Assembly: GCF_003234935.1 (NCBI RefSeq)
Contig: NZ_QKSB01000010.1
Span: 54,905 to 118,904 of the forward strand
From: Putridiphycobacter roseus
Lineage (GTDB): Bacteria > Bacteroidota > Bacteroidia > Flavobacteriales_D > Crocinitomicaceae
Length of the DNA: 64,000 nt
Direction: 5' to 3'
The position numbers were made by a program, and so were the translations under genes. A model generated the notes under the pieces. That model was not told where the DNA came from. It ran no database searches and saw nothing but the letters and a program-made list of their open reading frames with translations. Below, piece by piece: positions 9,049 through 19,559 of this stretch. Within the stretch, counting starts at the first letter, position 1. Every line of letters starts with the position of its first letter.

Positions 9049-11235
9049 ATGAAGCAATTTATTTTTATAGTCACCTTATTACTAGCCAAATTAAGTTTTG
9101 CAAGTGACTTGACAATAAGTACTTCCATTACGTCTCCTGTTTCTGGCTGTAATTTAACCAATGCAGAAATAGTGAAAATCACTATCATTAATGCGGCTAC
9201 CTCTCCTTACTCTGGAACTTTTGATGTTTCTTATACTTTGAATGCCGTCACTACTACAGAAAGTATTACCGTACCAATACTTGCTACGAGTACGACTTAT
9301 ATTTATGAATTCAATACGCTGGTAGATTTATCTGCTTGTGCCATTCACGACTTCACCTTTGTTGTTTCTGATATTAATGACACTAACCCTTCCAACGATA
9401 CAGTTACAGCATCCATTACAAATGACTGTACGCCAACACCAGGTACATTTACTGGCGCTACAAATGTTTGTATCGGCATGAACAATGGCGCTCTTGATTT
9501 AGTTGGTAATTCTGGTCAAATCTTAGATTGGGAAAACAGTATCGATAACGGAACCAATTGGAACAGCTTGACAAACAATTCCACTAGCCAATCATACAAC
9601 AACATCACTTCTAACACCAACTATCGTGTTATTTTTAATGGTTTCCATGGTATCTGTCCAAACGATACAGTCTATCACTTATTAGAAATTGACTCTATCA
9701 GTCATGCAGGTATTTTAGAAAACGATTCTATTCATTGTGATACCATTTTTCCAACAGTAATTCATTTGAACAACTACACCGGAGATAACATCCAATGGTA
9801 TTTGTCATTAAACAATGGCACTTCCTATACAAATTATGTAAACCCATATGATACGCTATCTTATTATGAAATTACGCCAAATTTTCAATTCTTTGCAAGT
9901 GTGAAAAATGGCACCTGCCCTGCTGACTCCAGCAATGTAATCCACATTAGCTACATAGAACAAAGTAATGCTGGTGTAATTCAAGGCGTAGACAGTATTT
10001 GTAAAGATGAACCGTTTCATACCTTGACGGTAAATGGCAGTAATGGCAATTTATTAAATTGGCAACTTTCAACGGATGGTACAAATTGGACAACGCTAAC
10101 AGGAAATACGAATCCTTTTCAAACTAATATCCCTAATACATCTGCAAATTATCGTGCAATTTTTCAAGCAGGCGATTGCCCACAAGACACTTCCATGTTT
10201 CAAATCACTATCCTCGACTCCTCCAATGCAGGAATTTTAGTTGGTGCAAATTCATTTTGTGACACCATAAACAATGGTTTAATTTACGTCGATAATTTTA
10301 CAGGCGATATCATTTCTTGGGTTTCAAGTATGAATAATGGTGCTACTTTTAATAGCATCCCTAATGTAAACGACACTTTATTTTATGCTAATATTAAGGA
10401 AACTACCGGTTTTGCTGTAGTGGTTCAAAATGAAAATTGTGCGCCCGACACTTCTGCATTATTGACCATTCAAATTATACAGAACTTAACAGCAGGAACC
10501 ATAGTCGCTCCAGATTCGGTATGTTATTTAAGTGATTCGCTCGACATTTTCTTACAAGGCTATTCGGATGCTAACTTTTGGTGGGAAATCTCATTAGACA
10601 GTGGCTTAACATGGAGTAACACTTCTCAATTTACCCCTTTCTATACTTATAACACCACCAATCAAACCACCAATTTTAGAGTAATTAATAGTGAAATAGG
10701 TTGTGAAAATGATACTACAAATCATGTAATTCACATTTATAAGCATCCAACTTTGTCATCAAGTACAGACACCATAACCCTTGGGAATAGTATTTCTTTA
10801 TTAGCCGATCCAGGATTTAGTTATCATTGGACCCCTAATATATACCTCAATAGCCCTTCCATTTATAATCCCATTGCGACCCCTGAAACCTCCACCGATT
10901 ACTTGGTCGAAATTACCGGACCGGGAAATTGCATATTTACCAATAATTTTCATGTAATTGTGGCAGTTGATTTATCCATTATTGTAGTACATAATATAGT
11001 TACACCTAATGGTGACGGATTTAATGATACTTGGCAGATAGAAGAAATTGAATTTTTTGATCAAAACGAAGTAAAAGTATTCAATCAATATGGACAAATG
11101 GTTTACCAAGCAAGTCCATACTTGAACAACTGGAACACTGACAATTTACCTAATGGCACCTATTTTTACACCTTAAAACTAGCCAAAAATCAACCTGTAA
11201 TTAAAGGAACGTTTACCATCATAGATCAGCAATAA
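9049..11235 (+). CDS. Surface protein with gliding motility-associated C-terminal domain
   Basis: The 728-residue product has a signal peptide (MKQFIFIVTLLLAKLSFA). Residues about 20-130 resemble a CARDB-type Ig-like fold (IVKITIINAATSPYSGTFDVSYTL). About five related Ig-like units of roughly 90 residues follow, each with an N-A-G-x-I/L start and a W or Y in the middle (for example SNAGVIQGVDSIC and SNAGILVGANSFC). The C-terminus, about residues 646-728, is the gliding-motility-associated domain (TPNGDGFNDTW...VFNQYGQMVYQ...NGTYFYTLKL), a type B T9SS sorting signal. The protein is thus expected to cross the outer membrane through T9SS and stay on the surface. The stop codon is directly followed by the ATG of the PorP/SprF gene. 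Confidence 0.9.
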   Translation: MKQFIFIVTLLLAKLSFASDLTISTSITSPVSGCNLTNAEIVKITIINAATSPYSGTFDVSYTLNAVTTTESITVPILATSTTYIYEFNTLVDLSACAIHDFTFVVSDINDTNPSNDTVTASITNDCTPTPGTFTGATNVCIGMNNGALDLVGNSGQILDWENSIDNGTNWNSLTNNSTSQSYNNITSNTNYRVIFNGFHGICPNDTVYHLLEIDSISHAGILENDSIHCDTIFPTVIHLNNYTGDNIQWYLSLNNGTSYTNYVNPYDTLSYYEITPNFQFFASVKNGTCPADSSNVIHISYIEQSNAGVIQGVDSICKDEPFHTLTVNGSNGNLLNWQLSTDGTNWTTLTGNTNPFQTNIPNTSANYRAIFQAGDCPQDTSMFQITILDSSNAGILVGANSFCDTINNGLIYVDNFTGDIISWVSSMNNGATFNSIPNVNDTLFYANIKETTGFAVVVQNENCAPDTSALLTIQIIQNLTAGTIVAPDSVCYLSDSLDIFLQGYSDANFWWEISLDSGLTWSNTSQFTPFYTYNTTNQTTNFRVINSEIGCENDTTNHVIHIYKHPTLSSSTDTITLGNSISLLADPGFSYHWTPNIYLNSPSIYNPIATPETSTDYLVEITGPGNCIFTNNFHVIVAVDLSIIVVHNIVTPNGDGFNDTWQIEEIEFFDQNEVKVFNQYGQMVYQASPYLNNWNTDNLPNGTYFYTLKLAKNQPVIKGTFTIIDQQ

Positions 11236-12870
11236 ATGAAATTAAATATTTTTAAATTATTCTTGTTTACAGCAATTAATATCAGCAGTATTTGCATTGG
11301 TCAACAGTCTCCATTACTTCAACACAACTACCTTTCTCCATTTGTTTATAACCCGGCATATGCTGGCATGAACGACGGTGCTGAAATGGGCATAATAAGA
11401 AATCAAAAATGGGCAGACTTTAACGGTGGAATTATCACCAATTTGTTAGTTGCACATACTAGACTAAAAACCTCAAACTCGGCAATCGGATTTAATTTAG
11501 GTAGCGATAATTTAGGCTTAACCAATCGAATAAACGCTCACCTTTCTTATGCATACCGTATTAAATTATCCGATAAGCTTACCATACAACCTGGCTTATC
11601 GGTAGGTATAATTGATCAACGCATACACATGAATGAAATTATTGGAGACGCAAATGACCCTGTACTCCAACAAAGTTTTGCCAGTAATAAAACCATTTTA
11701 GATGCAAATTTTGGTGTATTCATGCAATACGAAGCCTTTACATTAGGAATCGCAATGCCACAATTATTAGAAAATAAATTCAGTCTAAGTAACACTAATC
11801 TTTATAGTTTTGAATTGGCTAGACAATATGTTTTTAACAGTAGTTACCATTTTAAATTTAAGAAACACGATAACCTTTTTGTCAAACCAGATATTTTAGC
11901 AATCTATTCCCCAAACGTACCATTACACTATTCTGCTACTTTATTAGCTGGGCATCAAAAATGGGGATGGCTTGGTGCCACCTACAAAAGTGACTATGCT
12001 GTTGCTGCTAGTATTGGCTTTTCTTTTATTGAAAATTTAAAAATAAGCATGGCATATGATATTCCAATTGGCGCAATGGCATCCATTTCTAACAGTAATA
12101 ATTTTGAAATAGCGCTTTTCTATCAAATTAAACAGAATAAACCAGCAGAAAACAACAATTTTTCAGAAGAAAAGTTAGAAAATAGACTAAAAACAGTGGT
12201 TGAGCAACAGGCTGTAAAAGATGCTATTCAATACGCAATTATTGATAGTTTAACGAACCAGATAAACATTAAAAAAATTGAACAAAAAGTACTAGAAGAT
12301 GAAAATGTACTCATCAAAGAAACACTCACCCATTTCGATTCTATCAACCGAATACACCATACAAATGAGGAGATTAAAAGTAATAATGAAACTACAGAAA
12401 CCGCATCTCCACGAGAGAATGAAATCTTAAAAACAAAAAATAAAACAAAAAAAAACGAAGACCAAACCATTTTAAAAAAGGGAGATAAAGGAGCTGTAGA
12501 TGGTAAAAATATCAAAGTAAACCAAAAACCAATTTATGATGGTTTAAATGAATCTATTCAAACAAAAAGTATTAAAATTAAAGATGATTATTTTACAGAA
12601 GTAATGAACAGTGAGGCTTCACCAAATGGCTACTATATTGTAAATGGCACCTACTCGACTTTAAAGGAAGCAGAAAGATTATTAAAAACTGCCATTCCAT
12701 TATTTCCGCAATCTAAAATTTTAATCAATTCGAGAAATCAAAAGTATTATGTTGTTTTATACTACTCAGAGGACATTAAAGGGGTTATTGATGCTTTAAT
12801 TATTTCTAATTCAATCAACGAACCTGGCTTTAAAAATGCATGGGCAATGAATTATTTTTACAAGAACTAA
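11236..12870 (+). CDS. PorP/SprF family type IX secretion membrane protein with SPOR-like extension
   Basis: Residues 1-298 are a PorP/SprF outer-membrane barrel: a signal peptide ending near CIG, then QQSPLLQHNYLSPFVYNPAYAG with the family NPAYAG signature, and repeated strands ending ALFYQIKQ. SprF-type proteins are needed for secretion or anchoring of SprB-type adhesins carrying type B sorting domains. Family members are usually about 300-350 residues; this one has 544. The extra part is a charged, probably coiled-coil linker (about 300-460) and a terminal SPOR-like domain from about residue 465 (GYYIVNGTYSTLKEAERLLK...YYVVLYY). SPOR domains bind denuded peptidoglycan, so this barrel may be tied to the cell wall. 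The gene starts with no spacing after the upstream surface protein. Confidence 0.88.
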   Translation: MKLNIFKLFLFTAINISSICIGQQSPLLQHNYLSPFVYNPAYAGMNDGAEMGIIRNQKWADFNGGIITNLLVAHTRLKTSNSAIGFNLGSDNLGLTNRINAHLSYAYRIKLSDKLTIQPGLSVGIIDQRIHMNEIIGDANDPVLQQSFASNKTILDANFGVFMQYEAFTLGIAMPQLLENKFSLSNTNLYSFELARQYVFNSSYHFKFKKHDNLFVKPDILAIYSPNVPLHYSATLLAGHQKWGWLGATYKSDYAVAASIGFSFIENLKISMAYDIPIGAMASISNSNNFEIALFYQIKQNKPAENNNFSEEKLENRLKTVVEQQAVKDAIQYAIIDSLTNQINIKKIEQKVLEDENVLIKETLTHFDSINRIHHTNEEIKSNNETTETASPRENEILKTKNKTKKNEDQTILKKGDKGAVDGKNIKVNQKPIYDGLNESIQTKSIKIKDDYFTEVMNSEASPNGYYIVNGTYSTLKEAERLLKTAIPLFPQSKILINSRNQKYYVVLYYSEDIKGVIDALIISNSINEPGFKNAWAMNYFYKN

Positions 12871-12919
12871 CAACCTTTTAAGAACATTCACCGTATAGTT
12901 TTATACACAAGCATTTACC

Positions 12920-13345
12920 ATGAAATTTTTATTCTCTTTTTTACTTTCAATTTCATTCCAACTAAGCTTTGCTCAAACCACCAATGACTGGGTATTATTT
13001 CATGCCGAAAATGGCGTATCTTTTTACAAATTAGAAGCCGATTGTCAACCTACCAATATTCCGAATCAAATTGGAATCCTCATTAAAATTGTAAACAAAA
13101 ATAAGCAAGAAATTACCGCAACATGGGATTTGAGACTATGGTATGACAATAAAGAATTTACATCAAATATTGCCGATAAAGAAAATCAATTAACCGTTGT
13201 AATTCCAAAAAATGAAGAAATTTTAGGTAATTGCGATACACCCTTTGGCAATTTATATATTCTTAAACGCTTTACGACCTTTAATAACAGTGCTACTTTA
13301 ACAGATTTTAAATTTGACAATATTCGCATTACGATTAACAAATAA
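12920..13345 (+). CDS. Small exported hypothetical protein
   Basis: The 141-residue product starts with a signal peptide (MKFLFSFLLSISFQLSFA-Q). The mature part is mostly beta-strand-like with alternating residues (GILIKIVNKNKQEITATWDLRLWYDNKEF is broken into strands by KNKQ) and two cysteines (DC and NC) that could form one disulphide bridge. I recognise no family. The stop overlaps the start of the giant adhesin gene as TAATG, implying translational coupling, so it is likely an accessory to adhesin export, folding or anchoring. Confidence 0.75.
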   Translation: MKFLFSFLLSISFQLSFAQTTNDWVLFHAENGVSFYKLEADCQPTNIPNQIGILIKIVNKNKQEITATWDLRLWYDNKEFTSNIADKENQLTVVIPKNEEILGNCDTPFGNLYILKRFTTFNNSATLTDFKFDNIRITINK

Positions 13346-16300
13346 TGAATAACTTAAAAAGGCTAAATTTTTATCTAATATTTATACTTATTTCTGTGGG
13401 GGCAACAAGTCATGCACAGAATGTAGCGGCATATGCAGATAATACTTTTTTAAGTTGTGGTGGTGGCGTGGTTAAGTTGTCTGCAGTTGGTAATACTTCC
13501 TCCACTATCTTTGGGGATAATTTTAACACGAGTTCCTTAACTGCAGGATGGACAACAGGTCCTGCCGCACAATTTAATAATCCATGTGGTACTTCTTTAG
13601 ATGGAACAACTTACCTTTGGATGGGCTCTTCTACCTCAGCACCGCGAACACTGACTACTTCTAATCTAGATGTCTCCTGTGGTGGTAATGTTTGTTTCGA
13701 TTTTAAATTCATGTGTGAATATTGTGGGGACCAATCCCCTTGTGAAGGAGCCGACTTTTACAATGAAGGGGTAAGTTTACAATATTCTACCAATGGTACT
13801 ACTTGGATTGACATTGCTTATTTCGCTCCAAATGGTAACTTACTGACCAATTACCCAGGAATTGGCGCTACTGCTCCTATTGCTTTTGGCGCTACAAATT
13901 TTACAACATGGGATAATTATTGTTTTCCAATTCCAATTGGTGCCGTAGGTAACAATACCAAGTTTCGTTTATTCCAATGGGGGTCTTCGGGAAATAATTA
14001 TGACCATTGGGGAATTGATAATTTCTATGTTAATGCCACCCCTTGCTCTCCATATTATTATGACTGGTTACACATTCCTGGTTCACCAGATGCTGCATCC
14101 GTTTCTACCTATATTACCCAAACCACAACCTTTGTGGTTAATTATACAGATGGCGTAACTACTTTTACGGACCAAGTAACTGTAGTTGTTGATAATTTAG
14201 AATTTGACACTATCATTGTAAATCCGGCAAGTTGTTATGGTCTTAGTGATGCCTCCATACAAGCAAATATGTTAAATGGTCAAGCCCCTTATAGTTTTAT
14301 ATTAAATGGCCCCATTCAAGCTACTAATTCTACGGGTAATTTTAATAATCTTCAGGCTGGTTTATATGTCTTAGAAGTAACTGATGCTTTAGGTTGTACT
14401 GTTATTGCTAATGTTGTGCTACCAGAAGGGCCTTCATGTTGTACCGTTACCAGCAATGGAACAGATCCAACTTGTGATGGCTATACAGATGGCGCAATAG
14501 TCGCGAATGCTTCAGGAGGTATACCATCCTATGCATACCAATGGTATACCGCTGCAAACACCCCAATTAATGGACAAACTTATCAAAGTATAGGCGGGCT
14601 TTCTGCTGGGACTTATTATGTAGAAATTCAAGATATATCGGGCTGTATCAACCGAGACACCATAACCATTTCGGCTCCCTTGCCATTAACCGGGAACTTA
14701 ATTACAAACCAAATAAGTTGTTTCGGTTCCTGCAATGGAGCCATACAACTTCAAAATCCTGCGGGAGGCACACCACCTTATCAATATTCCTTAAATGGTA
14801 ATAATTTTTCTGGCATAAATACTTTCCCCAATCTTTGTGAAGGAAATTACACCTTTACCATCAAAGACAATAAAAATTGTACACTTCAACTATTAGATAC
14901 CATCATAGAACCCGAAAAATTAGTCCTTTTTGATACCTTAATTAAAAAAGAAATTTGTGGCGGTGGAGATGGAGAAATATATGTATCAGCGGAAGGTGGT
15001 AGTCCAATTTACACTTATACTTTAGGTGCTAACACCAACACTAATGGCATTTTTACTAACCTATCCGCAGGAAGTCAACAGATTACAGTTACGGATATTA
15101 ATGGTTGTACCACTAACATAGATGTTACTTTATTGAATATTCCTCCACCAAATCCAGTTATTGACTACCAGCAAGATGTTGCATGTGCCGGTGGAATAAA
15201 CGGGGCAGTAACCATTGTAGTAACCATTACAACCGGTACCTCTCCTTTTACTTTTAACCTCAACAATACGGGACCTTCTCCAACAAATACTTTTAACGTT
15301 AATGCTGGAGCACATTCTGTTGTAGTAAATGATGCCAATAACTGCACCGGAACCATCATGTTCAACATAGGGCAACCTTCCCCATTATCCTTTACTACTT
15401 CTCATACTGACATTAATTGTAATGGGGTTTGTGATGGAACAGTAACCGTAAATGCAAGTGGTGCAACGCCGCCCTACCAATATAGTTCTGACGGAGGATT
15501 GAGCTTCCAAAACTCTCCTACTCTAACCGGTCTATGTGCTGGAAATACAGACGTTCGGGTGATTGATGCCAATGGTTGTTTGGCAAATTCCACCATCAAT
15601 ATTGGTGGACAAACCGCCATTAGTTCTTCCTATACAAAAGTCGATCCTACCTGTCATAATGGTTGTGATGGAAGCATTAGTTTTGGATTAACCAGCGGCG
15701 GCAACCCAAATTATTTATACAGTGTTGATGACGGTACAAATTATTTTAGTTCTCCTTTTTTTGTCAACCAATGTGCTGGAACCTACAATTTGAAAGTTAA
15801 AGATGCTAATAATTGTGTTTACGCTATGAATGGCATTGTACTAAACAATCCTTTAGAGATTGGTTTTAATACAATTTCAAACACAGGGTCTAATTGTAAC
15901 TTCTCTAATGGTGGCTTCGAAGTACAGGCTATAAATGGTACAGCAGGCTACATTTATTCTATTGATAATTTTACAAACACACAAAATAATGGTAACTTTT
16001 CTGGATTGAATGCTGGAATTTATACGGTAATTGTTCAAGATGCAAGCGGCTGTGAAGACACCATTCTAAAATCAGTTAGTGATTTAGAAATTAGCACAAC
16101 TCTTGATTCTACACATAACGTAACATGTTTTGGCGGTCAAGACGGTGCTGTATTTGTAGAGGTTACCATTGCCCTTCCTCCAATTAGCTTTACATTAGAT
16201 AGTATTTATTTTCAAACCAATGGTGCTTTTGACGCTGCCACCAATCCAAATGTACATATACCTGCAGGGACCCATTATGTCATTATTCATGACAGTGGTA

Positions 16301-19300
16301 ATTGTAGTGATTTTTATGAATTTACCATCACAGAACCGGACAGCATCACTTACAATATCAATACTGTAAATACTACTTGTTTAAACTCAAATGATGGGCA
16401 AATTTCATTTAGTAATATTTTAGGAGGAAATGCCGGCCCATATAGTTATAGCATAGATTCTGGATTGACTTACCATAATACGAATACATTTATTGGATTA
16501 GCTGCAGGAATATACAATACCCGAGTACAAGACAGTAAAGGCTGTTACGCCGATATGCAAATAACCATCTCAGAACCTTCTGCCATCACCACAACTATTA
16601 ACCCCACCAATTTAATTTGTCATGGCGACCAAACAGGTAGTATGATTTTTGTAGCGCAAGGTGACAACGGTCCTTATAACTTCGACATAGGTGCATCAAG
16701 CAATACAACAGGTATATTTATCGGTCTTAATGCCGGACTTTATAACATTAAAATTACAGATGCAAATGGCTGTACCCTAGACACGGTACATACCCTAAAT
16801 CAACCAGATACCATTACAGCAGTTTGGAACACAACTGATAATGCCTGTTTTGGCAATTGTGATGGTGAAATTTTAGTCACTGCTTTAGGTGGAACACTCC
16901 CCTACCTATACAGTGCCAATAATGGTGTCAACCAACAAGCATCTAACTTACTGACTAACTTATGTAATGGTATTCATAATATCCAAATTGAAGATTTTAA
17001 ACACTGTGTTTACAACGTGAATCAAACCATCACCTCTCCTACTCAACTCATAATGTCTACCACCAAAACAGCCGCTACTTGTGGTGTGAATAATGGTAGT
17101 ATTACAGCAACTCTTTCCGGAGGCACTTTACCTTACAATTATTACATCAGTAATGACAATGGCCTTACTTTTTCCGGCCCTTCAACGAATAACCAATATA
17201 ACAATTTATCCCCCGGTTCTTATCTCATTAAAGTGGTTGACAATAATTTTTGTTCTATTCAGAAAAACATAGTTGTTTCCGCTACCAACCCACCAACTAT
17301 AGACTTTGTAAATACAGTTGATATTTTATGCTTTGGAAATGCAAACGGGAGTATCACCATTAATAGCGCCATGGGTACGGGTATGCATGAATACAGTATG
17401 GACGGAATCAACTACCAAACGAGTAACACTTTTACTGGCATTGCCGCAGGAACTTATAGTGCGTATGTTAGAGATGCAAATTTATGTGTATCTCAATCAA
17501 CAGCAACAATCAATGAACCTGCAATATTAAACTCCACGATTAGTAAATCAGATTTAATTTGTAACAACGATTTTTCAGGATCTATTAATGTAGTGCCTAA
17601 TGGCGGAAAACAACCATACACTTATTCTATTGATAATGGTATTAGTTATCAATCTGCAGGTACTTATACTTACCTAGACGCTAATAATTATACCGTCATT
17701 GTAATAGATGCTAATAATTGTTCAGATACAAACCTGATTACCATTACAGAACCATTAGCTATTACAACGCCGAATTTTACAAGTAGCAATACCTCTTGTT
17801 ATGGTTTTTGTGATGGTTCCATTGACTTAGGACCAAGTGGTGGGACAGGGACTTTAACCTATCAATGGACTGGCAATATTGCCAACCCAAATTCTGCCAT
17901 TGCTAACAATGTTTGTGCTGGAACGTACAATGCAATTATTACGGATGCCAATGGCTGTTCACTGGACGTATTTAATATTATCCTTACAGAGCCTCCAGCT
18001 ATTTTAATCAGTAGCGTGGTACCTACTAATATCGATTGTTATAAAAATTGTACTGGTGAAATTTTAGTTAATGCACCCAACGCTGTTAATTATGAAATTA
18101 TACAGGCGGGAAACAGTACTATCAGTCCTAGTAATACCTTTTCAAATTTATGCATTGGCAATTACGACATTATAGTGACAGATGTTTTTGGTTGTACCGA
18201 CTCATCTAATACCACTATTACACAACCAGACAGCTTATATGGTACAGTTCCAAACGATTGGGAGAATGTGTGTTTTGGAAGTTCCTTGAATATTTCTGCA
18301 GGCTTTACCTATGGAGGTACTGGGCCATTCACCTTCAATTGGGTAGATAATTATGCAAATACTTATCCAGCAACCAATGTCTTTACCCAAGTTGCGACAC
18401 AAAATAACACCTTCACTTTCGACATTACAGATGCAAATGGTTGTACCGCTGGCCCCTATTCCTTTAACATGACCGTTACAGATCCACTTACCAGTTCTAT
18501 TACTTCAAATGTAGTACATATATGTCCTGGTGGCACTGCTCTGATCACAGCGAAAGGAATTAATGGACAATTGATTGATTTTGGAGATACTTTAGATTAC
18601 GCGTATAGCTGGAATACAGGTAATCCGAACGACACATTAAGCACCTTAACAGTTTCTCCAAATGACACCACCACTTATACTGTATCCATTACGGATTATT
18701 GTAATACGACAGATATTTCTAGTGTTACCATCAATGTTTACCCTGACCCCACGCCTAAAATTGTTGGTGGCGACACCATTTGTGCAGGTGAACCTATCAG
18801 TTTGAGTAATGGTAATTACCTTACTGGCTCTAGCTGTAATTGGAAGTTTAGCAATGGTTATCAGTCTAATTCTTGTTCCCCTACAATTAATTTTACAGAA
18901 CCAGGCTGTTATGATGTTACTTTATCCGTTTCAAATCCTAATGTAGGTGGACCTACCTGTTATGCCACCGTAACACAAGCAGATATTATATGTATTAATC
19001 CTTTACCTATTGCCAAATTTACATTTGCACCTGAAAAACCGATTGTAACAGATGGTAAAATTGATTTTATGAATCAATCAATTGGTGCCGATTATTATAA
19101 TTGGAGGTTTGGAGGTTACGAAACCACCCAAGATTCTAGTCCATTATTCCAGTTTAGTTTTGACCAACAAACAATAGTCAACACTTGTTTAGAGGTTGCT
19201 ACCAAGTTTGGTTGTAAAGATGTATTTTGTAAAACCATCTTAATTCAAGATAATATGCTCTTTTATGTCCCTAATTCTTTTACACCAGACTATGAAAGTA

Positions 19301-19542
19301 GAGACAACAATATCTTTAAAGCCGAATTTACAGCTGGATTTGATCCCTATGAATTTGAAATGTTAATCTTTAATAGATGGGGAGAAATTGTTTTCCAATC
19401 CAGAGATGTAGCAGAAGGTTGGGACGGAAACTACGGAACTACTCCTGCAATACAAGCAGTATATGTTTGGAAAATAAATTACCTAGATACCTTTGACGGT
19501 ACCCACAAAACAGCCACAGGGCATGTTACACTTTTAAGGTAA
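13345..19542 (+). CDS. Giant SprB-repeat adhesin with gliding motility-associated C-terminal domain
   Basis: The 2065-residue product has a signal peptide (MNNLKRLNFYLIFILISVGATSHA). Residues about 50-240 form a cysteine-rich jelly-roll-like domain (reelin/MAM type, by appearance). From about residue 296 to 1660 run some 17-18 SprB-type repeats of 75-80 residues, each with a C-x-G/N-x-C/x-D/N-G-x-I/V signature (CNGVCDGTVTVNASG, CFGNCDGEILVTALGG). PKD-like domains follow (about 1800-1970), then the type B T9SS domain (about 1972-2065: YVPNSFTP...IFNRWGEIVFQ...GWDG...AVYVWKINY). SprB of Flavobacterium johnsoniae is the mobile surface adhesin of gliding; this protein has the same architecture but is much shorter than SprB. 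It probably uses the PorP/SprF protein two genes upstream. Confidence 0.92.
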   Translation: MNNLKRLNFYLIFILISVGATSHAQNVAAYADNTFLSCGGGVVKLSAVGNTSSTIFGDNFNTSSLTAGWTTGPAAQFNNPCGTSLDGTTYLWMGSSTSAPRTLTTSNLDVSCGGNVCFDFKFMCEYCGDQSPCEGADFYNEGVSLQYSTNGTTWIDIAYFAPNGNLLTNYPGIGATAPIAFGATNFTTWDNYCFPIPIGAVGNNTKFRLFQWGSSGNNYDHWGIDNFYVNATPCSPYYYDWLHIPGSPDAASVSTYITQTTTFVVNYTDGVTTFTDQVTVVVDNLEFDTIIVNPASCYGLSDASIQANMLNGQAPYSFILNGPIQATNSTGNFNNLQAGLYVLEVTDALGCTVIANVVLPEGPSCCTVTSNGTDPTCDGYTDGAIVANASGGIPSYAYQWYTAANTPINGQTYQSIGGLSAGTYYVEIQDISGCINRDTITISAPLPLTGNLITNQISCFGSCNGAIQLQNPAGGTPPYQYSLNGNNFSGINTFPNLCEGNYTFTIKDNKNCTLQLLDTIIEPEKLVLFDTLIKKEICGGGDGEIYVSAEGGSPIYTYTLGANTNTNGIFTNLSAGSQQITVTDINGCTTNIDVTLLNIPPPNPVIDYQQDVACAGGINGAVTIVVTITTGTSPFTFNLNNTGPSPTNTFNVNAGAHSVVVNDANNCTGTIMFNIGQPSPLSFTTSHTDINCNGVCDGTVTVNASGATPPYQYSSDGGLSFQNSPTLTGLCAGNTDVRVIDANGCLANSTINIGGQTAISSSYTKVDPTCHNGCDGSISFGLTSGGNPNYLYSVDDGTNYFSSPFFVNQCAGTYNLKVKDANNCVYAMNGIVLNNPLEIGFNTISNTGSNCNFSNGGFEVQAINGTAGYIYSIDNFTNTQNNGNFSGLNAGIYTVIVQDASGCEDTILKSVSDLEISTTLDSTHNVTCFGGQDGAVFVEVTIALPPISFTLDSIYFQTNGAFDAATNPNVHIPAGTHYVIIHDSGNCSDFYEFTITEPDSITYNINTVNTTCLNSNDGQISFSNILGGNAGPYSYSIDSGLTYHNTNTFIGLAAGIYNTRVQDSKGCYADMQITISEPSAITTTINPTNLICHGDQTGSMIFVAQGDNGPYNFDIGASSNTTGIFIGLNAGLYNIKITDANGCTLDTVHTLNQPDTITAVWNTTDNACFGNCDGEILVTALGGTLPYLYSANNGVNQQASNLLTNLCNGIHNIQIEDFKHCVYNVNQTITSPTQLIMSTTKTAATCGVNNGSITATLSGGTLPYNYYISNDNGLTFSGPSTNNQYNNLSPGSYLIKVVDNNFCSIQKNIVVSATNPPTIDFVNTVDILCFGNANGSITINSAMGTGMHEYSMDGINYQTSNTFTGIAAGTYSAYVRDANLCVSQSTATINEPAILNSTISKSDLICNNDFSGSINVVPNGGKQPYTYSIDNGISYQSAGTYTYLDANNYTVIVIDANNCSDTNLITITEPLAITTPNFTSSNTSCYGFCDGSIDLGPSGGTGTLTYQWTGNIANPNSAIANNVCAGTYNAIITDANGCSLDVFNIILTEPPAILISSVVPTNIDCYKNCTGEILVNAPNAVNYEIIQAGNSTISPSNTFSNLCIGNYDIIVTDVFGCTDSSNTTITQPDSLYGTVPNDWENVCFGSSLNISAGFTYGGTGPFTFNWVDNYANTYPATNVFTQVATQNNTFTFDITDANGCTAGPYSFNMTVTDPLTSSITSNVVHICPGGTALITAKGINGQLIDFGDTLDYAYSWNTGNPNDTLSTLTVSPNDTTTYTVSITDYCNTTDISSVTINVYPDPTPKIVGGDTICAGEPISLSNGNYLTGSSCNWKFSNGYQSNSCSPTINFTEPGCYDVTLSVSNPNVGGPTCYATVTQADIICINPLPIAKFTFAPEKPIVTDGKIDFMNQSIGADYYNWRFGGYETTQDSSPLFQFSFDQQTIVNTCLEVATKFGCKDVFCKTILIQDNMLFYVPNSFTPDYESRDNNIFKAEFTAGFDPYEFEMLIFNRWGEIVFQSRDVAEGWDGNYGTTPAIQAVYVWKINYLDTFDGTHKTATGHVTLLR

Positions 19543-19559
19543 ATAAAAAACAATCCTAC

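Noticed and set aside
14217..18300. Recent tandem DNA duplication in the adhesin gene
   Set aside because: The repeats are clear at protein level, but neighbouring units differ widely in nucleotide sequence, so no recent expansion is supported.
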